64,000 bases of DNA from the NCBI RefSeq assembly GCF_030409315.1, contig NZ_JAUFPS010000042.1, positions 124,001-188,000 of the forward strand, read 5' to 3'. Of this stretch, positions 26,768 through 34,936 are shown piece by piece; positions within the stretch are counted from its first letter, which is position 1; every line of letters begins with the position of its first letter. This DNA is from Mucilaginibacter flavus (lineage in GTDB: Bacteria > Bacteroidota > Bacteroidia > Sphingobacteriales > Sphingobacteriaceae). The notes under the pieces are model-generated. The model was not told where the DNA came from and did no database searches. It saw only the letters and a list, made by a program, of their open reading frames with translations. Both the position numbers and the translations under genes were made by a program.

Positions 26768-28049
26768 ATTTAAATGGTTTACGGCCCGACTCTTTGTATT
26801 GCATTTTCTGAATTTCATCGTACTGCACATACGTAACATGCGGGCTAACACGTAGCCTGGCCTGTAAGTTTGCCCTTATTTTCCTATCGCACTCATCGGT
26901 GTAGTTAATGGGGAGGATATGCAGCAACACTTCATCCATCCCTATCTCATTGGAGTATACTTCGGCTACAAAATCAAGAATCTCTTCCATGCCGTTCAGC
27001 AAATCAAACAGCGATGGCGGGTAAAGGGTGGTCCCTTTAAACTTAATCATCTGTTTTTTACGCCCGATAATAGACGACAGGCGTAAAGTTGTACGGCCAC
27101 AATCGCAAGGCTCATCAAAGTACTGGCAAATATCGCCGGTTTTATAGCGCAACAACGGCATACCTTCCACGCCAAGCGTAGTAATGGTAACTTCACCGGG
27201 TTCGCCGGGAGCTACGGGCTGGTTATTTTCATCAAGCAGTTCAACAATCAATAATTCGGGTTGGTGATGCCCGCCTTTACCCTGTCCGCATTCGGTAAAC
27301 GCGGTTTGCATTTCGGTAGAGGCATAAGTGGAGTACAGTTGAATATTCCAGGCATCTGTTATTTTTTTGCCCAGGATATTGAGCGAAAAATCTGTATTAC
27401 GGATGTTCTCGCCAATACAAACCGCCTTTTTAACCGAGCTTGAATTAATATCGATATTATGCTCATTGGCGTACTGGATCAGCTTATAAATAAACGATGG
27501 CACTGCTACAATAGCCGTTGGCTTAAGCCTCAAAATGGTATCCCACTGCAAAGAAGGCACACCCGGACCCAAACGGATAATACCCGCACCAATTTTACGG
27601 ATGCCGGAGTAATAGGCCAGGCCGGCCATAAACTGACGATCCAAAGTAAGCATCAGCTGATAAACATCATCGGGCTTGCCATCGGCACAGGTAAAGGAAC
27701 TGTATTCGTTATAAGTTAGGCGTTGCAGATCGTTTTCCGTTAGCGCCACTACTACAGGCGTACCCAACGTACCCGATGTTGAACTGTACTCAATAATTTT
27801 ATCGCGACCTACACACATAAAATCGTCATTGCGTTTTTGCAGGTCTTCTTTTACTGTGGGAGGAATTAATCGCAGATCATCTAACGTTTTGATCTCCCCC
27901 ACATTGATATTATTGGCAGCAAACAACTCTTTGTAAAAAGGTGAGTTTTGATTTAGATAGGCCAATAGCTGCTGTAGTTTTTGCTCCTGCATGGCTACAA
28001 TTTGCTGTTGCGATTGATAGGCGGATGTATGTAATGTTTGCTCGGTCAC
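26748..28049 (-). CDS. PaaK-like AMP-forming ligase
   Basis: The 433-residue protein belongs to the phenylacetate-CoA ligase group of adenylate-forming enzymes. The phosphate loop is YSSTSGTLGTPVVVALT, the adenine region is YSTYASTEMQTAF, and the later YKTGDICQYFDEPCDCGRT carries the conserved Asp plus a CxCGR cluster typical of PaaK. It would activate the aryl acid (p-coumarate) for loading on CoA or ACP. Its start overlaps the AcpS stop by four bases, so ligase and AcpS are coupled: carrier activation and starter loading. The 3' end overlaps the antiporter gene by 20 bases tail to tail. Confidence 0.9.
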   Translation of the reverse strand: MTEQTLHTSAYQSQQQIVAMQEQKLQQLLAYLNQNSPFYKELFAANNINVGEIKTLDDLRLIPPTVKEDLQKRNDDFMCVGRDKIIEYSSTSGTLGTPVVVALTENDLQRLTYNEYSSFTCADGKPDDVYQLMLTLDRQFMAGLAYYSGIRKIGAGIIRLGPGVPSLQWDTILRLKPTAIVAVPSFIYKLIQYANEHNIDINSSSVKKAVCIGENIRNTDFSLNILGKKITDAWNIQLYSTYASTEMQTAFTECGQGKGGHHQPELLIVELLDENNQPVAPGEPGEVTITTLGVEGMPLLRYKTGDICQYFDEPCDCGRTTLRLSSIIGRKKQMIKFKGTTLYPPSLFDLLNGMEEILDFVAEVYSNEIGMDEVLLHILPINYTDECDRKIRANLQARLRVSPHVTYVQYDEIQKMQYKESGRKPFKFIDRRQ

Positions 28050-28420
28050 TTTTCTATAATTACGATGGCAGATGCAATTGCTTTAAGGTGGGTTAATGAT
28101 ACGGAAATTTTTAATGGCCCATACACCTTTAATGTTTCGGCCGATTGACCAATGGGCGCAAGTTCGGGTTTGCCATCGACATTGTTGCTAATCTCAATTT
28201 CGTTAAAGGAGGTGCCATTTAGCCAGCCGGTACCTAAGGCTTTAAAAAAAGCCTCTTTGGCGGCAAAGCGAGCGGCATAATGCTGGTATTTATCGGCCAT
28301 GGGCTCGCAATAGGCAATTTCCTTTTCAGAAAATACCAATTCGCGAAAGCCGCTGCCCTTATCAATTTTGGCAGCCATACGCTCAACCTCTATCATATCT
28401 ATCCCAACACCGGCAACCAT
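28046..28420 (-). CDS. acpS: Holo-ACP synthase (4'-phosphopantetheinyl transferase)
   Basis: A 124-residue AcpS with both family signatures: the N-terminal VAGVGIDMIEVERM with the Mg-binding Asp, and FAAKEAFFKALGTG with the catalytic Glu and Lys. It transfers phosphopantetheine from CoA to ACP. Position inside the pigment locus suggests it serves the three local ACPs; it may also be the genome's only AcpS. It is coupled to the downstream ligase gene by an ATGA overlap. Confidence 0.93.
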   Translation of the reverse strand: MVAGVGIDMIEVERMAAKIDKGSGFRELVFSEKEIAYCEPMADKYQHYAARFAAKEAFFKALGTGWLNGTSFNEIEISNNVDGKPELAPIGQSAETLKVYGPLKISVSLTHLKAIASAIVIIEK

Positions 28421-28602
28421 TAATCAGTTTTTGTTTGTTTAAATTTATTTGATGAATTATTGCAACCAATAAGCGATTTTGATCGTCATGTACAAAAATA
28501 GGGTTTTGTAGTTCTTTGAAAAGTTAATTTGTACTATCTGCGCAAAAATCGATCCCTCCCTTGTTTGCCACTTTTTAGGAAGGCTACACTCGGCAAACAA
28601 CA

Positions 28603-28794
28603 GGTAACCGCTATGCGGCATCTTGAAGGCGGGGACTATCTGGCTACAAACCGGTAGCCGCCATGCGGCAAAAGAGGCTTAAGCGAATAGGTTCAACAGA
28701 AAAAAGCAGCTATCCATTTACGGTTATATGCCGCATAGCGGCTACCTACTTGTAGAAAAAAGATAAAAGATTTTATGCGCCGTAGGTGCTACCT
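28603..28794. repeat. REP-like cluster 1, three 18-nt units plus arm
   Basis: Units matching GGTARCCGCNATGCGGCA lie at 28603-28620, 28653-28670 and, inverted, 28729-28746. Each contains a CCGC/GCGG mini-hairpin. The inverted unit is followed by a spacer and GCCGTAGGTGCTACC, giving a 66-base element whose inverted near copy is at 35757-35822. Confidence 0.85.
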
Positions 28795-28959
28795 CTCTCA
28801 AAATAGCGTCTTCTGTTTTTATTTAAAGCTATGCTCTAAAACCGGCTAATATCCAGTGTAAATTGCCATGCTTCTTGTTGAGTATGCCAGGCGGCAACTA
28901 ATAATATACCCTATTTCAGTATCAGTAATAGGTATATTTGCGAAGCGTTGATTGAAAGC

Positions 28960-29163
28960 TTAAAATGAAGAATCTGGAGCTTTACCAAAGTGTTTGAATA
29001 ATTCCTCTGCTGCAATTTTTTTCCCTTAGGGTGGCGTAGGATGGCTATCAGAACGGCGGTCATTTACTTCCACAACAATCACCTCTACTTTTTTGCCAAA
29101 AAATCTCTCCGACATTTCAATAGTGTGATTTTTTTTATCTGGAACCAACGTTTGCTTATACAT
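28960..29163 (-). pseudogene. Decayed small antitoxin-like gene with in-frame stop
   Basis: On the minus strand an ATG at 29163 opens MYKQTLVPDKKNHTIEMSER, continuing through FFGKKVEVIVVEVND, which has the strand pattern of small AbrB-like antitoxins common in Bacteroidetes. After 46 codons a TAA interrupts the frame, and the same frame goes on with GKKIAAEELFKHFGKAPDSSF before a second stop. That conserved-looking continuation suggests a nonsense mutation in a gene of about 68 codons. No toxin partner is intact nearby. The family is guessed from overall pattern, not from a search. Confidence 0.5.
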
Positions 29164-29500
29164 CGTATTTACAATTTTTCACTAACCTTCTATTAGGTAA
29201 TGATCATTTCAACAACCAAATTCAACCATACACCAAACACACTTAAATGTTTTTATAATTTTGTACTTTTGCAAAAGTTCTATTAATTAAGTGTTGCAAT
29301 TTTCACGTATTAACGCGGAATAGAGATTTGGGACGAGGGGTGATGATACTTGAATAACAGTTTAACAAACCTTGCACCCCAACAAGTCTTGAATTACCTA
29401 AACGTTCTTTATAAATCCCGACAAAACATATTAATTACATCGCCCATGGCGACACATTAAACTAAATACATATTTAACAATTTTACAACTTATTACAACC

Positions 29501-29508
29501 TAATTTTG
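29501..29508 (+). promoter_or_regulatory. Candidate -7 box for the second pigment operon
   Basis: TAATTTTG matches TAnnTTTG and lies 47 bases before the third ACP start. TTTTAC about 20 bases upstream is a weak -33 candidate. A second full match lies further upstream at 29256-29263. Confidence 0.4.
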
Positions 29509-29555
29509 GTTTCGCCCTGATTAACCAATTTTAGCTGATTAATTTAAACGAGATT

Positions 29556-29813
29556 ATGCAAATCGAAGAAATCATTGCGAAAATAAATTCTTTCCTGTCT
29601 GAAGAGTTTGAGGTAGATATTGATACCATTACCCCCGATGCCGTTTTGAAAGATACCCTTGGTTTGGATAGTCTTGATTACATCGACCTGGTGGTGGTTA
29701 TTGAAACCAACTTCGCGTTTAAAGTACAGCCCGAAGACTTTACGGGTATTGTTACCTTCCAGGATTTTTACAATTACGTAGCCGCTAAAGTACAGCCAAA
29801 GGAGCTTGTTTAA
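29556..29813 (+). CDS. Acyl carrier protein 3
   Basis: An 85-residue carrier protein with Ser39 in LGLDSLDYIDLVV as attachment site. It is the near twin of the ACP at 20154-20411, with the same length and most core residues, differing mainly in the first helix and last ten residues. Its stop codon is directly followed by the ATG of the acyltransferase gene, a strong sign of coupled translation. It could present the finished polyene to that enzyme, or elongate with the ketosynthases downstream. Confidence 0.92.
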   Translation: MQIEEIIAKINSFLSEEFEVDIDTITPDAVLKDTLGLDSLDYIDLVVVIETNFAFKVQPEDFTGIVTFQDFYNYVAAKVQPKELV

Positions 29814-30692
29814 ATGTCGTCCTGGAAAGGAAAATCAAAAGGTAAGCCTTGGGGCTACTCTATATTTCTGGCCATCTTAAGGTTAGGCGGCGTAACACCG
29901 GCCTACCTGCTGTTAAGATTTGTTTCCTTTTATTATGTGGTTTTTTCCTACAAATCGTCAAAAAGTATCTATTACTATTTTCACGAGCGGCTGGGTTATG
30001 GCCGTATAAAATCGCTTTTTAAGGTTTACCAAAACTATTACATTTTTGGCCAAAGCATTATTGATAAAGTGGTGGTCATGTCGGACATGCCCCATAAATT
30101 CACTTTTGAGTTTGATGGCCGCCATAACCTGGATGCCATAGCCGCGCTTAAAAAAGGCGGACTTTTGCTTAGCGCCCACATTGGTAGCTGGGAAGTTGCC
30201 GGCAACCTGTTAAGCCATGTCGACACCAAAATTAACATTGTAATGTTTGATGGCGAAGACCAGCAGATTAAAGCCTTTATGGATAAGGCTACCGGCAAGC
30301 ACCGGGTTAATATTATTGTTATTAAGGACGATATCTCCCACATTTTTAAAATAAACGAGGCTTTTCAAAATAACGAACTGGTTTGCATGCATGCCGACCG
30401 CTACCTGGAAGGCAATAAAACCATTACTAAGAAGTTTTTGGGAGAAGACGCTCAGTTTCCGCTTGGCCCATTTATACTGGCATCAAAATTTAAGGTGCCC
30501 GTGGCTTATGTATTTGCCATGAAAGAAACCAAATACCATTATCATTTTTACTCCAGCACTATCAAGGAATATTTACATTTGGGCAAAGATGCCGGGATGG
30601 AGCAAATGACCAATGATTTTGTGGCCGAGATGGAAAAATACGTAAAACTGTATCCCGATCAATGGTATAACTATTATAACTTTTGGCAATAA
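29814..30692 (+). CDS. LpxL/HtrB-family acyltransferase
   Basis: The 292-residue protein matches lipid A late acyltransferases: an N-terminal hydrophobic stretch, the HX4E motif as HIGSWE near residues 121-126, and the later MHADRYLEGNK region. In lipid A synthesis such enzymes move an acyl chain from ACP to a lipid. In aryl-polyene loci a homologue is thought to attach the polyene to its lipid anchor. ATG directly abuts the ACP stop, which supports ACP-bound polyene as donor. Acting in ordinary lipid A synthesis is less likely here. Confidence 0.88.
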   Translation: MSSWKGKSKGKPWGYSIFLAILRLGGVTPAYLLLRFVSFYYVVFSYKSSKSIYYYFHERLGYGRIKSLFKVYQNYYIFGQSIIDKVVVMSDMPHKFTFEFDGRHNLDAIAALKKGGLLLSAHIGSWEVAGNLLSHVDTKINIVMFDGEDQQIKAFMDKATGKHRVNIIVIKDDISHIFKINEAFQNNELVCMHADRYLEGNKTITKKFLGEDAQFPLGPFILASKFKVPVAYVFAMKETKYHYHFYSSTIKEYLHLGKDAGMEQMTNDFVAEMEKYVKLYPDQWYNYYNFWQ

Positions 30693-30725
30693 AAACAATT
30701 TGATGAGAGGAGCTATTTGTAAGTG

Positions 30726-31847
30726 ATGAATAATGTTTTTGTTGTTGCCGATAATATTACATCGCCCGTTGGCAATACCGCTGCCGAAAATTTCGGGCAA
30801 CTCGTTAAAGGCAATTCCGGCGTTAAACAGCATCATGATGGTGCAAAGTCTGCCTCTCCGTTTTACGCCTCCCTTTTTGCCGCCGATCAATTTATAGCCA
30901 ACGATATCTATACTAAATTTGAACAATTACTGATTGCTTCGGTAACCGATGCTTTAAAGAATTGTGATATCAACGCTGCCGATCCCAAAACGGTACTTAT
31001 AGTTTCGACCACCAAAGGCAATATCAGCATGCTGGAAACAGCGGGCGATGATCCGGATTTGAAGGAGCGCATCGCCCTGCATACATCTGCAAAACTACTT
31101 GCCGAAAACTTTGGTTTTGTAAACCAGCCATTGATAGTATCGCATGCCTGTATCTCCGGACTTGTGGCCATGATCACCGGTTTAAGATTGCTGCAAACCG
31201 GGCAATATGAAAACGCGGTAGTTGTTGGGGCCGATGTGATTACGCGCTTTGTGTTATCGGGCTTTCAATCTTTCCAGGCTATCAGCTCGGCTCCTTGTAA
31301 ACCTTTTGATGCTACAAGGGATGGCATTAATTTAGGCGAGGGTGCGGCGACGGTGATCCTTTCAGCTAACCCCAAATACGCTAATCATATTAAACTGGTA
31401 GGTGGCTCCATCAGTAACGATGCCAATCATATTTCCGGTCCATCCAAAACCGGCGAAGAACTTTTCTTTGCTATTGACGCTGCTTTGAAAAGCGCAGGAA
31501 TAAAGCCGGAAGAAATTGATTTTATATCGGCTCACGGAACCGCAACCGCTTACAACGATGAGATGGAAGCCAAAGCTATTAACCTGGCCGGGATGCAACA
31601 AATTCCCATAAACAGCCTGAAAGGTTATTACGGGCATACACTGGGCGCATCGGGATTGATTGAAGCTATTATCGCCATTAATTCCTTAGAGCAAAACACT
31701 ATTATCCCAACAAAAGGGTTTCATGAACTGGGGGTAACGCAACCTATAAATGTGGCGGCTCAACTTATAGAAACACCTTTAACCAGCTGCCTTAAAACAG
31801 CATCGGGTTTTGGTGGTTGTAATGCAGCAATAGTATTAACTAAATAA
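30726..31847 (+). CDS. Beta-ketoacyl synthase
   Basis: From the ATG at 30726 (a GTG one codon earlier is possible) the product is 373 residues. The complete catalytic set is visible: Cys about 142 in VSHACISGLVA, His about 270 in SAHGTATAYNDE, and Lys/His about 299-304 in NSLKGYYGHTLGA. The protein is some 30 residues shorter than the other ketosynthases, mostly in the N-terminal part. A condensing role in the pigment pathway is expected. The following gene encodes a half-length ketosynthase-like protein. Confidence 0.9.
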   Translation: MNNVFVVADNITSPVGNTAAENFGQLVKGNSGVKQHHDGAKSASPFYASLFAADQFIANDIYTKFEQLLIASVTDALKNCDINAADPKTVLIVSTTKGNISMLETAGDDPDLKERIALHTSAKLLAENFGFVNQPLIVSHACISGLVAMITGLRLLQTGQYENAVVVGADVITRFVLSGFQSFQAISSAPCKPFDATRDGINLGEGAATVILSANPKYANHIKLVGGSISNDANHISGPSKTGEELFFAIDAALKSAGIKPEEIDFISAHGTATAYNDEMEAKAINLAGMQQIPINSLKGYYGHTLGASGLIEAIIAINSLEQNTIIPTKGFHELGVTQPINVAAQLIETPLTSCLKTASGFGGCNAAIVLTK

Positions 31848-31874
31848 AGCTTAAAGCGGAAGGCTTTTGAATAG

Positions 31875-32030
31875 AGCTTAAAGCAGAAGGCTTAAGGCCG
31901 AAAGCTTTTTTGAGAACTAAACCGGCAAATAATTACATAGAGTCTAACAATTAATTTCACAAATTGCAGCTCTATTATATTGATAATACAAGGTATTGGC
32001 TTTCGGCTTTAAGCCTTCTGCTTTTAGCTT
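31875..32030. repeat. Inverted repeat straddling a start codon
   Basis: The intergenic arm at 31875-31906 (AGCTTAAAGCAGAAGGCTTA and on) is the inverse complement of 31999-32030 at 29 of 32 positions; the second arm lies inside the next coding sequence. A further direct partial copy of the first arm is at 31848-31866. The TTG start at 31964 falls in the loop. Confidence 0.8.
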
Positions 32031-32686
32031 CAAATAAAGCTTTTTATAATAAAACAAACTTGGCAGATAACTTACATATAACAAGCTACAGCACCATAAA
32101 CAATAACACGGTTTATAGTAATGGCGATGCTGTATTCGAAAATAGCGGTGTAGATACCGGTGCCTTCCTGTTAGCTGCGTACCAGTTTCTTGAAATAAAA
32201 TATCCTAAGTTTTATAAAATGGATGGGCTGTCAAAACTGGGCCTGTTGGCTTCGGAAGTTTTATTGAAAGATCATTCTGTTGGAGAGCAATACCGGGAAA
32301 ACGAAGTTGGTATTGTGCTAACCAATGCCAATGCCAGTTTGGATGCGGATATTAAATATTTTGAGGGGGCCAAAACCGTGGCAAGTCCGGCTTTGTTTGT
32401 GTATACCTTGCCCAACATTGTGATAGGAGAGATCAGCATAAAAAACAAATTTAAGGGCGAGAATGCATTTTTTGTGTTTGAACAGTTTGATGCTGCCTTT
32501 GTACACCGGTACGTGAGCTATTTGCTAAATAATAATATCTTGCAGGCCTGCATCTGCGGTTGGGTTGATTTGCTGCAAGATGATTATAAAGCGGTTTTAT
32601 ACCTGGTAGAAAAAAACGAGCATAAAACATCCATCCCTTTCACTGCTGATAATATGAACAACATTTACCTGTTTAATAAAATATGA
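31964..32686 (+). CDS. Half-length ketosynthase-like protein, Gln at nucleophile position
   Basis: The 240-residue product resembles the N-terminal half of a ketosynthase: GIVLTNANASLDAD, SPALFVYTLPNIVIGEISIKNKFKGEN. Counting from the GEN (GPN in normal enzymes), the nucleophile position holds Gln in FVFEQFDAAF rather than Cys, as in KSQ and chain-length-factor subunits. The His-containing second half is absent. It probably has a structural or decarboxylating role. Start: no ATG precedes the conserved part, so TTG at 31964 is used. Residues about 12-27 (WLSALSLLLLASNKAF) are encoded by an inverted copy of the upstream intergenic repeat. The stop overlaps the next gene by ATGA. Confidence 0.78.
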   Translation: MQLYYIDNTRYWLSALSLLLLASNKAFYNKTNLADNLHITSYSTINNNTVYSNGDAVFENSGVDTGAFLLAAYQFLEIKYPKFYKMDGLSKLGLLASEVLLKDHSVGEQYRENEVGIVLTNANASLDADIKYFEGAKTVASPALFVYTLPNIVIGEISIKNKFKGENAFFVFEQFDAAFVHRYVSYLLNNNILQACICGWVDLLQDDYKAVLYLVEKNEHKTSIPFTADNMNNIYLFNKI

Positions 32687-33888
32687 GCGCAACTGTTTAT
32701 ATAGCCGGCGTAGGCGTAATTGCGGGCATTGGCAATAACACTGCCGAATGCCTTGATGCGCTACGGAACAGCCGGGCAGGTATCGATAAAATAAAATACC
32801 TTAACACCAGGCATAAGGATACTTTTCCGGTTGCCGAAGTTAAATTGAGCAATGATGAACTGGCTGCATTATCCGGCTTTGGTCCAGATATCAGTCGCAC
32901 AGCTATGCTGAGTTTAGTTGCTGCCCGCGAAGCCTTAGCCGATGCCGGAATCTCCAATTTTGCTTCATTGCGCAGTGGCTTTATATCGGCCAATACAGTG
33001 GGCGGGATGGATAAAACAGAAGACTTTTTTAACCTGTTTAATGCCGATCCAAAAGCCGGCCGCCTGCGCAACGTGGTTAACCATGAATGTGGCAAGGTTA
33101 CCGAATTGGTGGCCGATGAGCTTGGGATAAAAAACTATATCAGTACCATTAGCACGGCTTGCTCCTCATCGGCAAACGCCATTATGTATGGGGCAAGGCT
33201 TATTAAAAATGGCCTGTTAGATGTGGTAATTGCAGGCGGCACCGACGCCCTTACACTCTTTACACTGAACGGTTTTAACACCCTCATGATATTGGATACC
33301 GAATATTGCCAGCCCTTTGACGCCAACCGCCGCGGCTTAAACCTGGGCGAGGGGGCTGGCTACGTTACCCTCGTATCTGAACGCGTTGCAGCATCGCTTA
33401 AAAAGCCCTTATACTGCTCGCTAAGCGGTTATCATAACTCGAACGACGCTTATCACCAAACCGCCTCTTCGCCGGATGGGACAGGCTCATTTATGGCCAT
33501 GGAGGGCGCCTTAAAAATGGCCGGATTAAACCCTGCCGACATCGGCTACATTAACCTGCACGGCACGGGCACGCAAAACAACGATAATTCCGAGGGAACT
33601 GCCATCAAAAGATTGTTTGGTCCATATTACCCCAAAATGAGTTCTACCAAATCATTTACAGGGCACACATTGGGCGCAAGTGCCGGTATCGAAGCCGTGT
33701 TTTCGGCGCTATCGGTACAGCAGGAGTTTGTATACCCCAACCTGCGCTTTGAAACCCAAATTGCCGATCAGCCTTTTAAACCCGAGACAGCGTTTTCATC
33801 CCAACCGGGTTTAAAACACGTGTTATCCAATTCCTTTGGTTTTGGCGGCAATTGTTCATCATTGATATTTTCAAAATTGGAGGCCTGA
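32683..33888 (+). CDS. Beta-ketoacyl-ACP synthase, elongating subunit
   Basis: The 401-residue protein has an intact active site: Cys about 160 in STACSSSANAI, His about 293 in NLHGTGTQNNDNSEG, and Lys/His in SSTKSFTGHTLGASAG. The ending SNSFGFGGNCSSLIF is standard. It starts in an ATGA overlap with the half-length protein and ends one base before the next gene, a chain-length-factor-like subunit. The pair looks like the ApeO/ApeC heterodimer of aryl-polyene loci, in which this gene would be the catalytic half. Confidence 0.92.
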   Translation: MSATVYIAGVGVIAGIGNNTAECLDALRNSRAGIDKIKYLNTRHKDTFPVAEVKLSNDELAALSGFGPDISRTAMLSLVAAREALADAGISNFASLRSGFISANTVGGMDKTEDFFNLFNADPKAGRLRNVVNHECGKVTELVADELGIKNYISTISTACSSSANAIMYGARLIKNGLLDVVIAGGTDALTLFTLNGFNTLMILDTEYCQPFDANRRGLNLGEGAGYVTLVSERVAASLKKPLYCSLSGYHNSNDAYHQTASSPDGTGSFMAMEGALKMAGLNPADIGYINLHGTGTQNNDNSEGTAIKRLFGPYYPKMSSTKSFTGHTLGASAGIEAVFSALSVQQEFVYPNLRFETQIADQPFKPETAFSSQPGLKHVLSNSFGFGGNCSSLIFSKLEA

Positions 33889-33889
33889 A

Positions 33890-34936
33890 ATGTATATACG
33901 ATCAACAGGAAATATCTCGCCTCAAAAAACATTTGGCAACGCGGCCTTTCCGGCCGAGGTAGTGGCACATGAAGGAAACCGCTTAAACTGTATTACGCCC
34001 GATTATAAAGAACTTATTGACCCCAAACTTATCCGCAGGATGAGCAGGGTAATTAAAATGGGGGTTGCCTCTGCTATAGCTTGTTTAAATGACGCGGGCG
34101 TAAGCTCGCCCGATGCCATTATTACGGGTACCGCTTACGGCTGCCTGGAAGATACAGGTGTGTTTTTAAGCAAAATGGCCGAGCGGGGCGAAGAGATGCT
34201 GACGCCAACATCTTTCATTCAATCAACCCATAATACTATTGCCGCGCAGGTAGCTTTGCTTATTGGCTGCCATGAATATAACAACACCTTTGTGAGTGGC
34301 GGCGCGTCATTTGAGCATGCTTTGCTTGATGCCCGGATGATGTTACAGGAGGGCGCGGCCAAAAATATACTGGTAGGCGGCGTTGATGAGATCACCGATA
34401 TTAGTCACGGTATATTGAGCAGATTTGGCTTGTACAAACAAGGCCCGGTTTCTAACCTCGATCTTTTTAGCTCCGATACAAAGGGCACCATAGCTGGCGA
34501 AGGTTCTGCATTTTTCCTGGTGAGCAATGAGGCGTCCGGAAATGACCTGGCCAGGCTGGATGCTGTTACCACTTTTTACAAACCCAAAGATTTCGCTGAG
34601 GTTGAATCGCAAATCGAAGCATTTTTAGCAGCAAACGGCGGATTAAGCATGTATGATATTAGCCTGGTGATAACCGGCGATAATGGTGATGCTAAAAACG
34701 ATGAGGTATATCATTACCTGGAAAACTCTCTTTTTAATTATTGCAACGTGCTTAGGTACAAACACCTTTGCGGAGAGTATCCAACATCATCGGCCTTCGC
34801 GCTGTGGTACGCGGTTAAACTGATAGGACAAAACACTGATCCGGCAACGGCGCATACCTCAAAAATTAAAAAGATACTTATCTATAACCACTATCTAAAT
34901 ACCCATCATTCTTTAATGCTGTTATCAGCGTGTTAA
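33890..34936 (+). CDS. Chain-length-factor-like ketosynthase homologue, Cys replaced
   Basis: The 348-residue protein keeps the fold markers of the ketosynthase N-half (IITGTAYGCLEDTGVF, TPTSFIQSTHNTIAAQVALLIGC), but at the nucleophile position reads VSGGASFEHAL, with Gly in place of Cys near residue 138. The C-terminal half lacks a clear NxHGTxT motif. This fits a non-catalytic partner that sets chain length. It directly follows the active ketosynthase gene, supporting a heterodimer. The stop overlaps the deacetylase start by seven bases. Confidence 0.82.
   Translation: MYIRSTGNISPQKTFGNAAFPAEVVAHEGNRLNCITPDYKELIDPKLIRRMSRVIKMGVASAIACLNDAGVSSPDAIITGTAYGCLEDTGVFLSKMAERGEEMLTPTSFIQSTHNTIAAQVALLIGCHEYNNTFVSGGASFEHALLDARMMLQEGAAKNILVGGVDEITDISHGILSRFGLYKQGPVSNLDLFSSDTKGTIAGEGSAFFLVSNEASGNDLARLDAVTTFYKPKDFAEVESQIEAFLAANGGLSMYDISLVITGDNGDAKNDEVYHYLENSLFNYCNVLRYKHLCGEYPTSSAFALWYAVKLIGQNTDPATAHTSKIKKILIYNHYLNTHHSLMLLSAC

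Larger units (their letters stand above)
28421..29555. other. 1.1-kb gap with repeats and a decayed gene
   Basis: The gap between the divergent AcpS and third ACP genes has no intact gene. It contains three copies of the 18-nt GGTAGCCGC-type repeat (28603-28746), a remnant antitoxin-like gene (28960-29163) and AT-rich promoter sequence close to the ACP. Such length in a compact locus suggests past insertion and decay. Confidence 0.7.

Noticed and set aside
28603..28746. Possible CRISPR array in the 18-nt repeats
   Set aside because: Units occur in both orientations at irregular spacing, contain internal hairpins and have no cas genes nearby; they are REP-like.
29340..29400. Possible tRNA or small RNA around GGGGTG...CACCCC
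   Set aside because: Only one 6-7 bp stem can be formed; no cloverleaf, T-loop or CCA-like end.
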